A DNA stretch of 64,000 bases, from contig NZ_FMXE01000019.1 of the NCBI RefSeq assembly GCF_900103735.1, forward strand, positions 1-64,000. The letters run 5' to 3'. Numbering within the stretch: the first letter of the stretch is position 1; the number at the start of each line of letters is the position of its first letter. Below, one piece after another: positions 34,793 to 44,023 of the stretch. Below the pieces are notes generated by a model, which saw only the letters and a program-made list of their open reading frames with translations, did no database searches and had not been told where the DNA came from. The position numbers were made by a program, and so were the translations under genes. This DNA comes from Algoriphagus alkaliphilus. GTDB taxonomy: Bacteria > Bacteroidota > Bacteroidia > Cytophagales > Cyclobacteriaceae.

Positions 34793-35737
34793 ATGAATTT
34801 TCCCACCCTGTCCGATATCCGGGCGGCACATGACCGCATTCAGCCCTTTATCCATCGCACACCGATTCTTACTTCCACCGCAATCAATGAAATCGCAGGT
34901 TGTGAGATCTTTTTCAAATGTGAAAACTTCCAGAAAGTCGGAGCTTTCAAAGCACGTGGCGCCGCAAACGCCGTTATGAAACTTACCCCTGAGGAGCGGG
35001 CTAAAGGAGTCGCGACACATTCCTCAGGAAACCATGCGGCCGCCTTGGCACGTGCGGCAAGTGTAGCGGGGATTCCTTCCTACATCGTCATGCCTTCCAA
35101 TGCGCCTGAGATCAAAAAGAAAGCGGTCAAAGGATATGGAGGGGAAATCATCGAGTGCGAGCCGAATCTGAAAGCGAGGGAAACTACCCTAGAATCGGTG
35201 GTAGCCCGAACCGGAGCCACATTTATTCCACCCTATGATTTCATGGATGTGATCGAAGGACAGGCGACTTGTGCGCTGGAACTATTGGAAGATCAGCCCG
35301 ATCTGGAAATAGTAATGGCACCTGTTGGCGGTGGGGGACTTCTTGGTGGAACAGCGTTGACCGCACATTATTTGAATCCTGAAATAAAAGTAATCGCAGG
35401 AGAACCTACTGGTGCGGATGATGCTTTTCGATCCTTTCATGCAGGAGAAATTATCCCCCAAACAGATCCAAATACCATTGCTGACGGGTTGCTAACTTCC
35501 CTTGGCAAACTCAACTTCGAATTGATCAAACACTATGTCGAGGATATTCTGCTCGCCACCGATCCGCAAATCATCGATGCGATGCGCTTGGTGTATGAGC
35601 GGATGAAGATCGTGATTGAGCCTTCATGCGCAGTTCCTTTGGCGGCTTTGCTGGCAAATAAGGATCGATTTGCAGGCAAAAAGGTTGGTATTATCCTTTC
35701 GGGTGGAAATGTGGATTTGGAGAAGTTGCCTTTATGA
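34793..35737 (+). CDS. Threonine/serine dehydratase-like PLP enzyme
   Basis: A 314-residue fold type II PLP enzyme related to catabolic threonine dehydratase and serine racemase. The PLP lysine is Lys53 in VGAFKARGAAN, preceded by FFKCENFQ; SSGNHAAALA binds the substrate carboxylate; and the glycine loop VGGGGLLGG (about 176-184) holds the phosphate. There is no C-terminal ACT/regulatory domain, so it is unlike biosynthetic IlvA (about 500 residues). It probably deaminates L-threonine or L-serine to the 2-oxo acid, or racemises serine; these cannot be separated from sequence alone. Confidence 0.88.
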   Translation: MNFPTLSDIRAAHDRIQPFIHRTPILTSTAINEIAGCEIFFKCENFQKVGAFKARGAANAVMKLTPEERAKGVATHSSGNHAAALARAASVAGIPSYIVMPSNAPEIKKKAVKGYGGEIIECEPNLKARETTLESVVARTGATFIPPYDFMDVIEGQATCALELLEDQPDLEIVMAPVGGGGLLGGTALTAHYLNPEIKVIAGEPTGADDAFRSFHAGEIIPQTDPNTIADGLLTSLGKLNFELIKHYVEDILLATDPQIIDAMRLVYERMKIVIEPSCAVPLAALLANKDRFAGKKVGIILSGGNVDLEKLPL

Positions 35738-35983
35738 ATTGAGTAAGTGATCTTCGAGATTTCCAGTCTTGAATTATGTTTCCAAGATTTGTAATCCTAA
35801 ACTTTTCGGTTTTTTGACAAGTCAGGATTGCAAATCGGGTTATAGTGCCTCAGAATTGCAAATTCAGAGGAGCAGTTTTTAGAAAAGTTGTAATTATGAT
35901 TACAACCTTTGTATTTTTACACAATTTTTATAATTATGATTACAGCTTTCTTGTTTTTGTAAATCTCAATTTTAGATTAACTC
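35738..35983. promoter_or_regulatory. Cluster of inverted repeats before the ATPase gene
   Basis: Four palindromic elements fill this gap. GATTTGTAATCCT (35786-35798) pairs with AGGATTGCAAATC (35824-35836), with one G-T-type mismatch. CCTCAGAATT/AATTCAGAGG (35848-35870) has a 3-nt loop. GTTGTAATTATGATTACAAC (35887-35906) is a palindrome. TATAATTATGATTACA (35930-35944 and the base before) repeats its core, so TAATTATGATTACA occurs twice, 40 bp apart, the second copy ending 39 bp before the start codon. The spacing and place suggest operator sites; other parts may be common spacer repeats. Confidence 0.6.
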
Positions 35984-37204
35984 ATGAATCTGCCCAAAGA
36001 AATATTTGAGCGTCCCATTTATTTAGATCGGATTTGGCCTTTCGTCGGTAAGGGTCTGATCAAAGTATTTACCGGACAGCGAAGGGTCGGTAAGAGCTAT
36101 ATTTTATTTCAACTGATTCGTAAAATCCAGACTGATTTTCCTGATGCCTCAATCATTTACATCAATAAGGAAGATTTGGAATTTTCTTTTCTGAATTCCG
36201 CAGAAGAATTGCATCGGTTTATCAAGGACAAAAAGGAGGCAGGCAAAGTGAACTATGTCTTCATTGATGAAATACAGGATATTGAAGGGTTTCAGGATGC
36301 ATTGCGCTCATTACTTTTGGACGAAGAACTTGATCTTTATTGTACAGGCAGTAATGCCAATTTGCTATCAGGGGATATTGCAGGACTTCTGAGTGGTAGA
36401 TTTATTGAGATTAAGGTTTACAGTCTTTCCTATATGGAGTTTCTTCATTTTCATCAACTGGAAGAAAGTGATGTTTCCTTGCAAAAGTTTCTCAAGTTTG
36501 GTGGTTTGCCTTACCTCCGACATTTAGAGTTGGTTGATTCTGTAGTTTTTGAATATTTAAAAAATATCTACAATACCATTCTGTATCGGGATGTGGTCAA
36601 CCGAAATTCTATTCGAAACACTGTTTTTCTAGAGAGGCTTGTGTTGTATTTGGCCAACAATACCGGAAGTTTGTTTTCTGCCAATAAAATTGCTGCCTTT
36701 CTCAAATCTCAGCAGGTAAAGATTGCTCCTAATCAGGTTCAAGCTTTTCTGTCTTACTTAACAAATGCTTTTTTGATTCATAAAGTATCCCGATTCGATC
36801 TGGTTGGTAGAAGACTTTTTGAAATAGGTGATAAATACTATTTCGAAAATCTTGGGATCAGACATGGTATTTGGGGATTTCGACCCGAGGATCTAGGTAA
36901 AATCTTAGAGAATGCGGTCTATAATCAGCTTTTGATCTCGGGGTATGATGTCAAAGTCGGCGTGATAGGGGATAGGGAGGTGGACTTTGTCTGTCACAAG
37001 GACGGGGAAACCTTATATGTACAAGTAGCATTGTCGATCAAAGAACCCGCCACGATTCAACGAGAGTTTGGAAATCTCCAGCTTATTGCTGACAACTATC
37101 CCAAAGTGGTTATCACACTGGATGAGTTTGATGGGAATTCCTTTGAAGGGGTCATGCACCTTTCATTAAAGGAGTTTTTGACCAAAAAAATGAATATTTT
37201 TTGA
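35984..37204 (+). CDS. AAA-type ATPase with DUF4143-like C-terminus
   Basis: A 406-residue ATPase of the archaeal-ATPase-like/DUF4143 group. Walker A is GQRRVGKSY (31-39), and Walker B is NYVFIDEIQDIE near residue 90. An Arg-rich sensor region follows (TGSNANLLSGDIAGLLSGR). The C-terminal domain (from about 270) contains YFENLGIRHG and an endonuclease-like KVGVIGDREVDFVCHKDGE, then YVQVALSI; this resembles a PD-(D/E)XK core (D-x-E-V-D...Q-V). The role is unknown; such genes are scattered in Bacteroidota and archaea as solitary accessory genes. Upstream inverted repeats may control it. Confidence 0.85.
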   Translation: MNLPKEIFERPIYLDRIWPFVGKGLIKVFTGQRRVGKSYILFQLIRKIQTDFPDASIIYINKEDLEFSFLNSAEELHRFIKDKKEAGKVNYVFIDEIQDIEGFQDALRSLLLDEELDLYCTGSNANLLSGDIAGLLSGRFIEIKVYSLSYMEFLHFHQLEESDVSLQKFLKFGGLPYLRHLELVDSVVFEYLKNIYNTILYRDVVNRNSIRNTVFLERLVLYLANNTGSLFSANKIAAFLKSQQVKIAPNQVQAFLSYLTNAFLIHKVSRFDLVGRRLFEIGDKYYFENLGIRHGIWGFRPEDLGKILENAVYNQLLISGYDVKVGVIGDREVDFVCHKDGETLYVQVALSIKEPATIQREFGNLQLIADNYPKVVITLDEFDGNSFEGVMHLSLKEFLTKKMNIF

Positions 37205-37231
37205 TCAAGGTAGATTAACCTATTTTGCGCG

Positions 37232-38374
37232 ATGTCATCTCCACCTCCTTCCCGATTTCGTGTCCTCCCCGTAATTTATTATGCAAAGCGCAAGTTTTCA
37301 AGGGGTAAGCTTTGGATTTGGGTGAAAGTCGGGTTTGTGAAGAAGGTGCTGATCCAGCCTTATGCTGGCTATGGAAACGGAAAGGAACTCTATCTGGCAG
37401 GCAGAGTTTTGGCAGACCGGGACATTCAAGCTTCTGCACCTGAAGATCGGTTTTGGAGGAATTTCCGAAAAATGAGAAAACGTTTTCTCACCATTGTTTT
37501 TCCGGGAGTGGATTTGGAAGCTGAATTTCAGGGGAAAACGATCAAAGTAACTACGGACGAAGAGGGATATTTTGAGATTCAACTTCTATTGAATGGTGTC
37601 GAAGTCCTTGAAGGTTGGCACCCAGTGAGACTGAGACTCCTTCATGATCTTCTGGGTAAGGCGACGGAAGTGGTTGCGCAAGGCGAGGTATATTTCCCCA
37701 CACCGGATCCGGATTACGGAATTATTTCGGATATCGACGATACGATCTTGACTACGGGGGCGATGAGAATGTGGGAGATGCTAAAGGTGACATTTACCCA
37801 AAATGCACATACCCGGATTCCTTTCGCGGGAGTTTCGGAGTTTTATGAAACATTGCGCAAGGGCAGGGATAAAATTCTGAGCAACCCGATTTTCTACGTT
37901 TCGAGCAGTCCTTGGAACATTTACGACTTTTTGATGGAGTTTTTAGATGCACACAAAATCCCCAAGGGACCTCTTATGCTTCGGGATATTGGTCTGTCAC
38001 GAGAGCAGCTGATCGCAGGGAGTCACCATGATCATAAACTAAAGCAGATTCACCATATCCTTGAGGTGTTTGGAGGTTTGGATTTCATCCTGATCGGAGA
38101 CAGCGGTCAGAAAGACCCGCAGATTTACCTAGAGGTCGTCGTGAATTATAAAAAAAGGATACTTGCAGTCTACATTCGGGATGTTTCCGGAGCAGATCTG
38201 AGTGACTTATCTTCAGCCTATCAAAGTCACGGAGTTGAATTGATCTTGGTCAAAGACACAACAGAAGCTGCTGCCCATGCTTTGGCTAAGGGATGGATTC
38301 TGCCAAGTGACACTGAAAAAATCAAAGTTCAGAAGGTGGAGGATGAAAAGGGAAGGGACTCACAAGTAAGTTAA
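37232..38374 (+). CDS. App1-like phosphatidate phosphatase family protein (DUF2183)
   Basis: A 380-residue protein with the App1 catalytic domain. The HAD-like nucleophile motif DIDDT is at residues 167-171 (IISDIDDTILTTGA). The N-terminal half has a beta-rich module (GRVLADRDIQA and a beta-sandwich, 40-155), as in bacterial App1-like proteins, and the C-terminal half holds SSSPWNIYDFL, then HDHKLKQIHHIL and LIGDSGQKDPQIY, the remaining HAD motifs. Yeast App1 dephosphorylates phosphatidate; the bacterial substrate is unproven. No signal peptide or membrane segment is seen. Confidence 0.88.
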   Translation: MSSPPPSRFRVLPVIYYAKRKFSRGKLWIWVKVGFVKKVLIQPYAGYGNGKELYLAGRVLADRDIQASAPEDRFWRNFRKMRKRFLTIVFPGVDLEAEFQGKTIKVTTDEEGYFEIQLLLNGVEVLEGWHPVRLRLLHDLLGKATEVVAQGEVYFPTPDPDYGIISDIDDTILTTGAMRMWEMLKVTFTQNAHTRIPFAGVSEFYETLRKGRDKILSNPIFYVSSSPWNIYDFLMEFLDAHKIPKGPLMLRDIGLSREQLIAGSHHDHKLKQIHHILEVFGGLDFILIGDSGQKDPQIYLEVVVNYKKRILAVYIRDVSGADLSDLSSAYQSHGVELILVKDTTEAAAHALAKGWILPSDTEKIKVQKVEDEKGRDSQVS

Positions 38375-38409
38375 TTTTTAAACGAATAGATACGCATCTT
38401 TAGACAATT

Positions 38410-38446
38410 TTGATCAAAAAAAGCCCAGACCTTTCGATTTGGGCAA
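38410..38446 (-). terminator. Intrinsic terminator of the minus-strand gene at 38464
   Basis: On the minus strand GCCCAAAT and TCTGGGC form a short stem around CGAAAGG, followed by TTTTTTT. On the plus strand the T run is missing, so it serves the minus-strand gene. Confidence 0.65.
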
Positions 38447-38463
38447 TTTAGATTTCACTGCAA

Positions 38464-39003
38464 TTAGGACAAAGCTATTAGTGACTCGTAAACCAATCCC
38501 CAAGAGTCTGATCGCTTTACAAATACCTTTAGCTTTAATTCGTTGTTTATCTCAAAGGTTTCTTGTTCCAAAATGATTCCATACAGTTGATGGTCTATTC
38601 CTTTCAGTAGAATTGGACAGGAGTAGGAATAGATTGTCTTTTTAGGCACAAGGTCTTTAGTTTTATTTAATTTACTCTCGCAGTTTAGAGAATCTAAATG
38701 GATGGAATGAGGGCCGCTGAAATTTAAAACTTGTTCAATTTTACCTCTATCATTCTCCTCCAAAGGGCTGTCCAAATCAAAACTATCCATTCTTTTTCCT
38801 GAATCTATATTTTTAGTGGGTAATTTTGCATAAGAATCACTGCCATAATCTTTCCAAAAAAGAAATCGCTCATCTACCAACACATATTCATTTGTCTCAC
38901 AGGCTAGAAAATTGATTAAGTCGTATTCATTTGTGCCTCGAGTATTTGTCTCTGAAACTTCTATCAGAATAAGGCTAACAAAGAAAATTTTTAACAGAAT
39001 CAT
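38464..39003 (-). CDS. Exported protein of unknown function
   Basis: A 179-residue protein with an N-terminal hydrophobic stretch (MILLKIFFVSLILIEVSET) that looks like a signal peptide, although a cleavage site is not clear and no lipobox is seen. The mature part is charged and mixed, with no recognised domain; three cysteines (in LACETN, LNCESK and YSCPIL) could form one disulfide. The ATG at 39003 is preferred to a TTG at 39009. It has a terminator of its own, an AT-rich upstream region with dispersed repeats, and no related neighbours. A recently acquired or fast-evolving gene is possible. Confidence 0.6.
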   Translation of the reverse strand: MILLKIFFVSLILIEVSETNTRGTNEYDLINFLACETNEYVLVDERFLFWKDYGSDSYAKLPTKNIDSGKRMDSFDLDSPLEENDRGKIEQVLNFSGPHSIHLDSLNCESKLNKTKDLVPKKTIYSYSCPILLKGIDHQLYGIILEQETFEINNELKLKVFVKRSDSWGLVYESLIALS

Positions 39004-39522
39004 TGGCAAGATATTTTTTGATAATACAGGGATTGAAGCAATCTGTATTTAATTAGTATGTATATCCGCTTTTCTACCAGTAACCCTATTAAATATCGTT
39101 TGAAGTTCCTTAGAACATGCTGTGGACCGTCGACCGTTGTCTGTGGACGATTAGCCGCAACTTCTAAAGCATATTTCTTAATTTCTGGCAGGATTGCGGA
39201 TAATCAGATTAATTAGTATGATTTTACGCTATTCTGCCAGTAAGCAAATTTAATAACCCATTTGGGCCGGATGTCGGGTGTCCGATGTCCGATGAAGCCT
39301 AACTTTTGGTGTTTTTAGGGAATTTTAAGTCTATTCAAAAGCTACTGGCAAAGTTCCGTACATACATATTTCAAATAGCTCCTTTAGGTGATGGATTTGC
39401 TTTCCCATCTTTTATACTTCCATTTTTTGATCTCCCTTTCCCCCACATTTCCCTATCTTTGCCCCCTGATTTTGACAAACCAAAGCCCAGAATTCAGGGT
39501 TTTTAGCTGAGAAGAATACATC
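39004..39522. repeat. Repeat-rich intergenic region upstream of gltX
   Basis: About 520 bp without a credible gene. Two related copies of an element start TTTAATTAGTATG (39047) and ATTAATTAGTATG (39212) and both continue to TTCTACCAGTAA or TTCTGCCAGTAA (ends about 39083 and 39244). Between them are GTGGACCGTCGACCG and GTGGACGATT stretches (39122-39151), and after them ATGTCGGGTGTCCGATGTCC (39271-39290), all of common Bacteroidota spacer types. The gltX promoter -7 element is at 39454-39461. Confidence 0.6.
39454..39461 (+). promoter_or_regulatory. -7 element of the gltX promoter
   Basis: TATCTTTG fits TAnnTTTG; it lies 62 bp before the gltX ATG. A TTTG at 39426-39429 is slightly too far upstream to be a standard -33 box. 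Confidence 0.55.
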
Positions 39523-41061
39523 ATGAACAGAGAAGTTCGCGTACGATTTGCTCCATCTCCTACCGGAGCACTGCATATCGGTGGCATCCGCACCGCCCTT
39601 TACAATTACCTTTTTGCCAAAAAAATGGGAGGGAAATTCCTCCTCCGCATCGAAGATACCGATCAGACGCGCTTTGTACCCGGAGCGGAAGATTACATCA
39701 AAGAATCGCTGGAGTGGCTCGGGATTTCCCCTGTTGAGAGTCCCTGGAATCCGGGTGACTGTGGCCCTTATCGTCAGTCAGAGCGCAAGCCGATGTATAT
39801 GCAATATGCGCTTGATTTGGTGGAGAAGGGTCATGCTTATTACGCTTTCGATACCACCGAAGAACTCGAAGCCATGCGTGAGCGCTTGACTGCTGCTCGA
39901 GTGGTTCAGCCTCAATACAACAGCATCACCCGAACTCAAATGAAAAACTCCCTCACGCTTCCGCCCGAGGAGGTGAAGGCCCGCTTGGAGTCCGGTGATC
40001 CCTATGTGATCCGAGTGAAGATTCCCCGCAATGAGGAAGTAAGGCTCAATGACATGATCCGGGGTTGGGTGTTGGTTCACTCGAGCACCTTGGATGACAA
40101 AGTCCTGATGAAGTCTGACGGCATGCCGACGTATCACTTGGCAAACATCGTGGACGACCACTTGATGAATATTACTCATGTCATTCGTGGCGAGGAGTGG
40201 CTTCCATCTGCTCCGCTTCATGTACTCTTGTATAAGTTTTTCGGTTGGGAAGCTACCATGCCGCAGTTTGCGCACTTGCCGCTTTTGCTGAAGCCGGACG
40301 GAAATGGCAAACTGTCCAAGCGGGATGGGGACAAGTTAGGCTTTCCGGTTTTTCCATTGAACTGGACAGATCCTTTTACCGAAGAAAAGTCCTCAGGTTT
40401 CCGTGAGCAGGGCTATTTACCTGATGCTTTCCTTAATTTCCTGGCGTTCCTGGGTTGGAATCCCGGTGATGCGCGGGAGCTTTTCACGCTGGAGGAATTG
40501 GTGGAAGCATTCTCCGTAGAGCGAATCGGGAAAGCAGGAACCAAGTTCGACATCGCCAAAGCCAAGTGGTTCAATGAGCAGTATCTGAAAATCAAACCTA
40601 CCTCTGAATTAGCTGCATTCTTGATAGCTGACGCGAAAAAGGATGGGGTAGATGTTCCTTCGGACAGAATCGATTCCATTGTCAACCTTGTGAAAGATCG
40701 GGTGACTTTCCCTGCTGAATTGTGGAAAGAGAGTAGATTTATCGTTGTAGCCCCAGACAGTTTTGATGAAGAGATCGCTTCAAAAAAGTGGAATGGGGAT
40801 GCCGTAAAAGTCCTTAGTGCATACGCCGTTGCATTGGATAGCTATAGTGTTGAATTTGATGCAGTTTCAGCCAAATCGTTGTTGGAAAGCACCGCCGAGA
40901 CAGAAGGAATCAAGCTCGGCAAAGTGATGCAAGCAGTCCGACTGGCGGTGACCGGTTCCGGTGCCGGACCTGATTTGATGGTAGTTTTTGCTATTTTAGG
41001 TCCAATTGAAGTGGCCAAAAGAATCCGATTTGCGTTAAGCACCTTGACAGTCGTAGCATAA
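39523..41061 (+). CDS. gltX: Glutamate--tRNA ligase
   Basis: A 512-residue class I aminoacyl-tRNA synthetase that charges tRNA-Glu (or, in some bacteria, also tRNA-Gln). The HIGH-type motif is SPTGALHIGGIRTALYN near residues 10-26, and the KMSKS-type motif is KLSKRDG near 266. The anticodon-binding alpha-helical domain covers about 350-512. The length is somewhat greater than the E. coli enzyme (471), as is common in Bacteroidota. A 62-residue Lys/Glu-rich protein follows after one base. Confidence 0.96.
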   Translation: MNREVRVRFAPSPTGALHIGGIRTALYNYLFAKKMGGKFLLRIEDTDQTRFVPGAEDYIKESLEWLGISPVESPWNPGDCGPYRQSERKPMYMQYALDLVEKGHAYYAFDTTEELEAMRERLTAARVVQPQYNSITRTQMKNSLTLPPEEVKARLESGDPYVIRVKIPRNEEVRLNDMIRGWVLVHSSTLDDKVLMKSDGMPTYHLANIVDDHLMNITHVIRGEEWLPSAPLHVLLYKFFGWEATMPQFAHLPLLLKPDGNGKLSKRDGDKLGFPVFPLNWTDPFTEEKSSGFREQGYLPDAFLNFLAFLGWNPGDARELFTLEELVEAFSVERIGKAGTKFDIAKAKWFNEQYLKIKPTSELAAFLIADAKKDGVDVPSDRIDSIVNLVKDRVTFPAELWKESRFIVVAPDSFDEEIASKKWNGDAVKVLSAYAVALDSYSVEFDAVSAKSLLESTAETEGIKLGKVMQAVRLAVTGSGAGPDLMVVFAILGPIEVAKRIRFALSTLTVVA

Positions 41062-41062
41062 G

Positions 41063-41251
41063 ATGGCAAAGAAAAAGAAAAAAGAAGAGGAACCACGGGT
41101 TCATGACGAACTGAAAGGTTTCAAAATGGAGATCAATTCCTTTGGAGAGATAAGTTCCAGTTTCCCGATTGACAAGATCAATGAGTTCCTCAACAAGAAT
41201 GTGGAGGATAAAAAATTAAAAGACCGGGATGATCTAAAGTCTGATCAATAA
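41063..41251 (+). CDS. Small charged protein downstream of gltX
   Basis: A 62-residue protein with a basic/acidic N-terminus (MAKKKKKEEEPRVHDEL) and a middle part FKMEINSFGEISSSFPIDKINEFLN that looks conserved; the end is Lys/Asp-rich. It starts one base after the gltX stop, so it is cotranscribed. No function is known to me; similar short proteins appear beside gltX in related genomes as far as I recall. Confidence 0.75.
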   Translation: MAKKKKKEEEPRVHDELKGFKMEINSFGEISSSFPIDKINEFLNKNVEDKKLKDRDDLKSDQ

Positions 41252-41277
41252 TCTTCCGAATGTAAAAAAATAAAACT

Positions 41278-41303
41278 AAGAGCTCCAGATTGGAGCTTTT
41301 TTT
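41278..41303 (+). terminator. Intrinsic terminator after the gltX operon
   Basis: AGAGCTCCA and TGGAGCTTT form a stem with a GAT loop, followed by TTTTTTA, about 27 bp after the small gene. Confidence 0.88.
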
Positions 41304-41338
41304 ATATACTTGAAGAGGTATTCTATAACCTAAAAAAA

Positions 41339-43978
41339 ATGAGATCAAGACTTACTTTTTCACTCCTTTTCTTTTTTCATACAATAATTCTATTTGGACA
41401 AACTTCCCGAATGGCTGGTAAAGTCACAGACCAAATCACCGGGCAACCGCTGGAGGATGTGCATATTTTCATTCCAAATACCACATTTCAGGCGTTTTCG
41501 GATTCGCTTGGCAACTTTTTGATTTCAAGTATTCCTGAAGGAAAATGGGAGGTTCAAGTCTGGGGGCATGGTTGGAATTCTTATCGCGAGACTATTTTGC
41601 TGAAAGCAGGAATTCAAAAGAATGTCCAAGTCAAGCTGACTAAAACTACTGAACTGGATCCAAGTGGAGAAAATCTCTCCAAAGGACAACAGACCAAAGT
41701 TATGGATCAAGTCATGGAAGCCTTTGTCGGATCTGATATTAAAAAGCGGGAAATCGCTCTGCTTAATCCGGACAAACTACTTTTCGAAAGGTTAGAAGAC
41801 AAAAACCTTCGAGTTCACTCCATCGGTCCGATTTTCTTCTCCAATAATGAAACGGGCTATTTGGTTTCAACTTATTTCAAGCCATTCATTTTAGGATCAT
41901 CGGATAAAATTCAAGCAACCTACAGCTATTTTGAATTGCCAAGTGAAGGTGGACAAATGACACTTTGGCGTCAGAAACGCATGAAAATCTTTGCTCAATC
42001 CCCGCAAAAGTATATCTCTGAACTGATGACAGGTGCAGTGGAGAATTTTGACACAGACCCTAATCCTGAAGTGTCTTTTGCAAATAATTCGGGAGATTAT
42101 CTTTTGAGCTTTACGAAGCCCTTGTCCGTAAACATACCTGATGGGAAGAATGGAAATTTGGATTATTTAGGAGAAAAGCTCGAAGTCAAATTCAATGGGG
42201 CACCAGTGAGTTCTGTAGATCTGGTGTTGGGTGGGGCATTTTTGGATATGAATCCAATCTTTGGATTGCCTTCAAATTTCAATGCAGAAAAACTGATTAA
42301 ACTGGCCAATCTGGAAAAGACTGCCGATGCGATGCAGGAGCGAATTTTCGTTCATACGGATCGGAAGCATTATTGGCCAGGGGAAAATCTTTATTTCAAA
42401 GCCTACCTTAACTATGGAAATCCGCTGATGGCGGAGGAACTGAGTAAGGTGCTGCATGTGGAGCTCTTGGACAGTACAGGCTACCTATGGATGCATCGAG
42501 TTTTTAAAATTAACGGAGGAGTTTCTTCTGGGTATTTGGAGCTCCCGAATAGTCAAGATGTAGGGAATTTCATCCTTCGGGCTTACACAGCATGGGGGCA
42601 GAATTATTCGGAAAGTGATTTTTTTCAACCCATTCAGATTCTAGGCCATCAGTTTCAGCCTGAAGCTTCCGAAATTCAGCAGAAAGCTGTTGGGGTCGGT
42701 GTGTTTTCAGATAAGCAAGTTTACGAGGGAGGAGAAACTGTGAAGCTTAATATCATGGCAACCAATGCTTCTGGTAATCCTGTGAATGCCAATCTATCTG
42801 TATCTGTTTTGGATTTGAATCAAGCGGTACCGATCCAGGAGAAGACAAAAATGGAGGAGAGTTTTCAGCCTAAGGTGGCAAAAAGGGCAATTGAAGAATT
42901 CCCCAAACATCCTGAAAATGGTTTTTCCCTTCAGGGGCAATTGTTGGACAGGGGAGGGCAGGCTGTATCTGGAAGTCTTAAAGCTTTCATCAACGGATAT
43001 ACCGATGTCCGAACACTGGGGACGGACAAATCCGGGAGCTTTGAACTTCCATCTTCAAATTTTGATGGCACCTTTGAAATCGCCCTTCAGGCAATAGATC
43101 GAGAGGCACTGCCTGTCCGAAATGTCAGTTTGGCAATCAAGGATTATCCGGCTGTATCCATTCCTAAATCTTTTGATTTTCCGGCAATTGTTCCCAGAGG
43201 GATTAAACCTTCTCCGGATATTCAGTCACAACTAGATCTTGAGGTGGGAGAAATCCTGATGGAAGAAGCAGTAATTGAGGATAGACGAGAGCTTTCCATG
43301 GGGCCGATGATTTACGGTAATCCGGATAACGTAGTGAAAACAGATGATATTTTTCTAAATGGGACAACTGTTCAATTCCTATATGCCTTGGCAGGTCAAA
43401 TACCCGGGATGACAGTCTTTGGAACTCCTCCTGCTATTCGATTTAGAGGTGGTGAATCTTTGGTCTTGGTAAATGGTGCACCGATGAATTCTGCCGGATT
43501 ATCAGGTCTAGGAGGTGGGGGAAGTGGGGGACAGACTGCATTTGATGTGATCAGTAATCTGAACGTGTTCTCGATTGAGCGTGTGGAGGTCATTCGAAGA
43601 CTGGTGCCTCAATATGGCGATTTAGGAAGAAACGGAATTATTTCTATTATTTTAAAATCCGGTTTGGATCGAAGTAAAGCAATTGAAGCTAATATGAATA
43701 ATTACACAATTTTTAAAATGAAAGGTTATCCCGAAAATCAATCCTTTGAAGAGCTTGAAAAATCCCGAGCTGAATTTCCCTTTTTAACCGAACTCAAGCC
43801 TACACTCTACTGGAATCCATTCCTTGTTGCAGTGGGATCTCGAATGTCTCAACAGATTGAATTTCAATTAAATGAGAAGCCTGGGCCAATTTGGGTTGAA
43901 ATTAGAGGAATAACTGATCTCGGGGAGCCGATATATGGTTCATTTTTGCTCAATGATACAACTCAAGGCGGAAACTGA
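41339..43978 (+). CDS. Exported plug-domain protein with macroglobulin-like region, paralogue 1
   Basis: An 879-residue exported protein. A signal peptide (1-20) is followed by a carboxypeptidase-regulatory-like beta domain (about 22-105; KVTDQITGQPLEDVHIFIPN), a central unknown region, a macroglobulin MG2-like part (about 335-440; ERIFVHTDRKHYWPGENLYF, then LHVELLDSTG), a second beta-sandwich, and a TonB-receptor plug-like domain near the end (about 680-790; IRFRGGESLVLVNGAPM, then LGRNGIISIILKSG). There is no 22-strand barrel after the plug. Its neighbour at 44024 has the same layout. These may act in the periplasm or at the outer membrane with separate barrels; the function is unknown. Confidence 0.82.
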   Translation: MRSRLTFSLLFFFHTIILFGQTSRMAGKVTDQITGQPLEDVHIFIPNTTFQAFSDSLGNFLISSIPEGKWEVQVWGHGWNSYRETILLKAGIQKNVQVKLTKTTELDPSGENLSKGQQTKVMDQVMEAFVGSDIKKREIALLNPDKLLFERLEDKNLRVHSIGPIFFSNNETGYLVSTYFKPFILGSSDKIQATYSYFELPSEGGQMTLWRQKRMKIFAQSPQKYISELMTGAVENFDTDPNPEVSFANNSGDYLLSFTKPLSVNIPDGKNGNLDYLGEKLEVKFNGAPVSSVDLVLGGAFLDMNPIFGLPSNFNAEKLIKLANLEKTADAMQERIFVHTDRKHYWPGENLYFKAYLNYGNPLMAEELSKVLHVELLDSTGYLWMHRVFKINGGVSSGYLELPNSQDVGNFILRAYTAWGQNYSESDFFQPIQILGHQFQPEASEIQQKAVGVGVFSDKQVYEGGETVKLNIMATNASGNPVNANLSVSVLDLNQAVPIQEKTKMEESFQPKVAKRAIEEFPKHPENGFSLQGQLLDRGGQAVSGSLKAFINGYTDVRTLGTDKSGSFELPSSNFDGTFEIALQAIDREALPVRNVSLAIKDYPAVSIPKSFDFPAIVPRGIKPSPDIQSQLDLEVGEILMEEAVIEDRRELSMGPMIYGNPDNVVKTDDIFLNGTTVQFLYALAGQIPGMTVFGTPPAIRFRGGESLVLVNGAPMNSAGLSGLGGGGSGGQTAFDVISNLNVFSIERVEVIRRLVPQYGDLGRNGIISIILKSGLDRSKAIEANMNNYTIFKMKGYPENQSFEELEKSRAEFPFLTELKPTLYWNPFLVAVGSRMSQQIEFQLNEKPGPIWVEIRGITDLGEPIYGSFLLNDTTQGGN

Positions 43979-44023
43979 TTCAAAAATCGATTATTTGCAT
44001 ACGCTAAACCAACTCATGCATTT

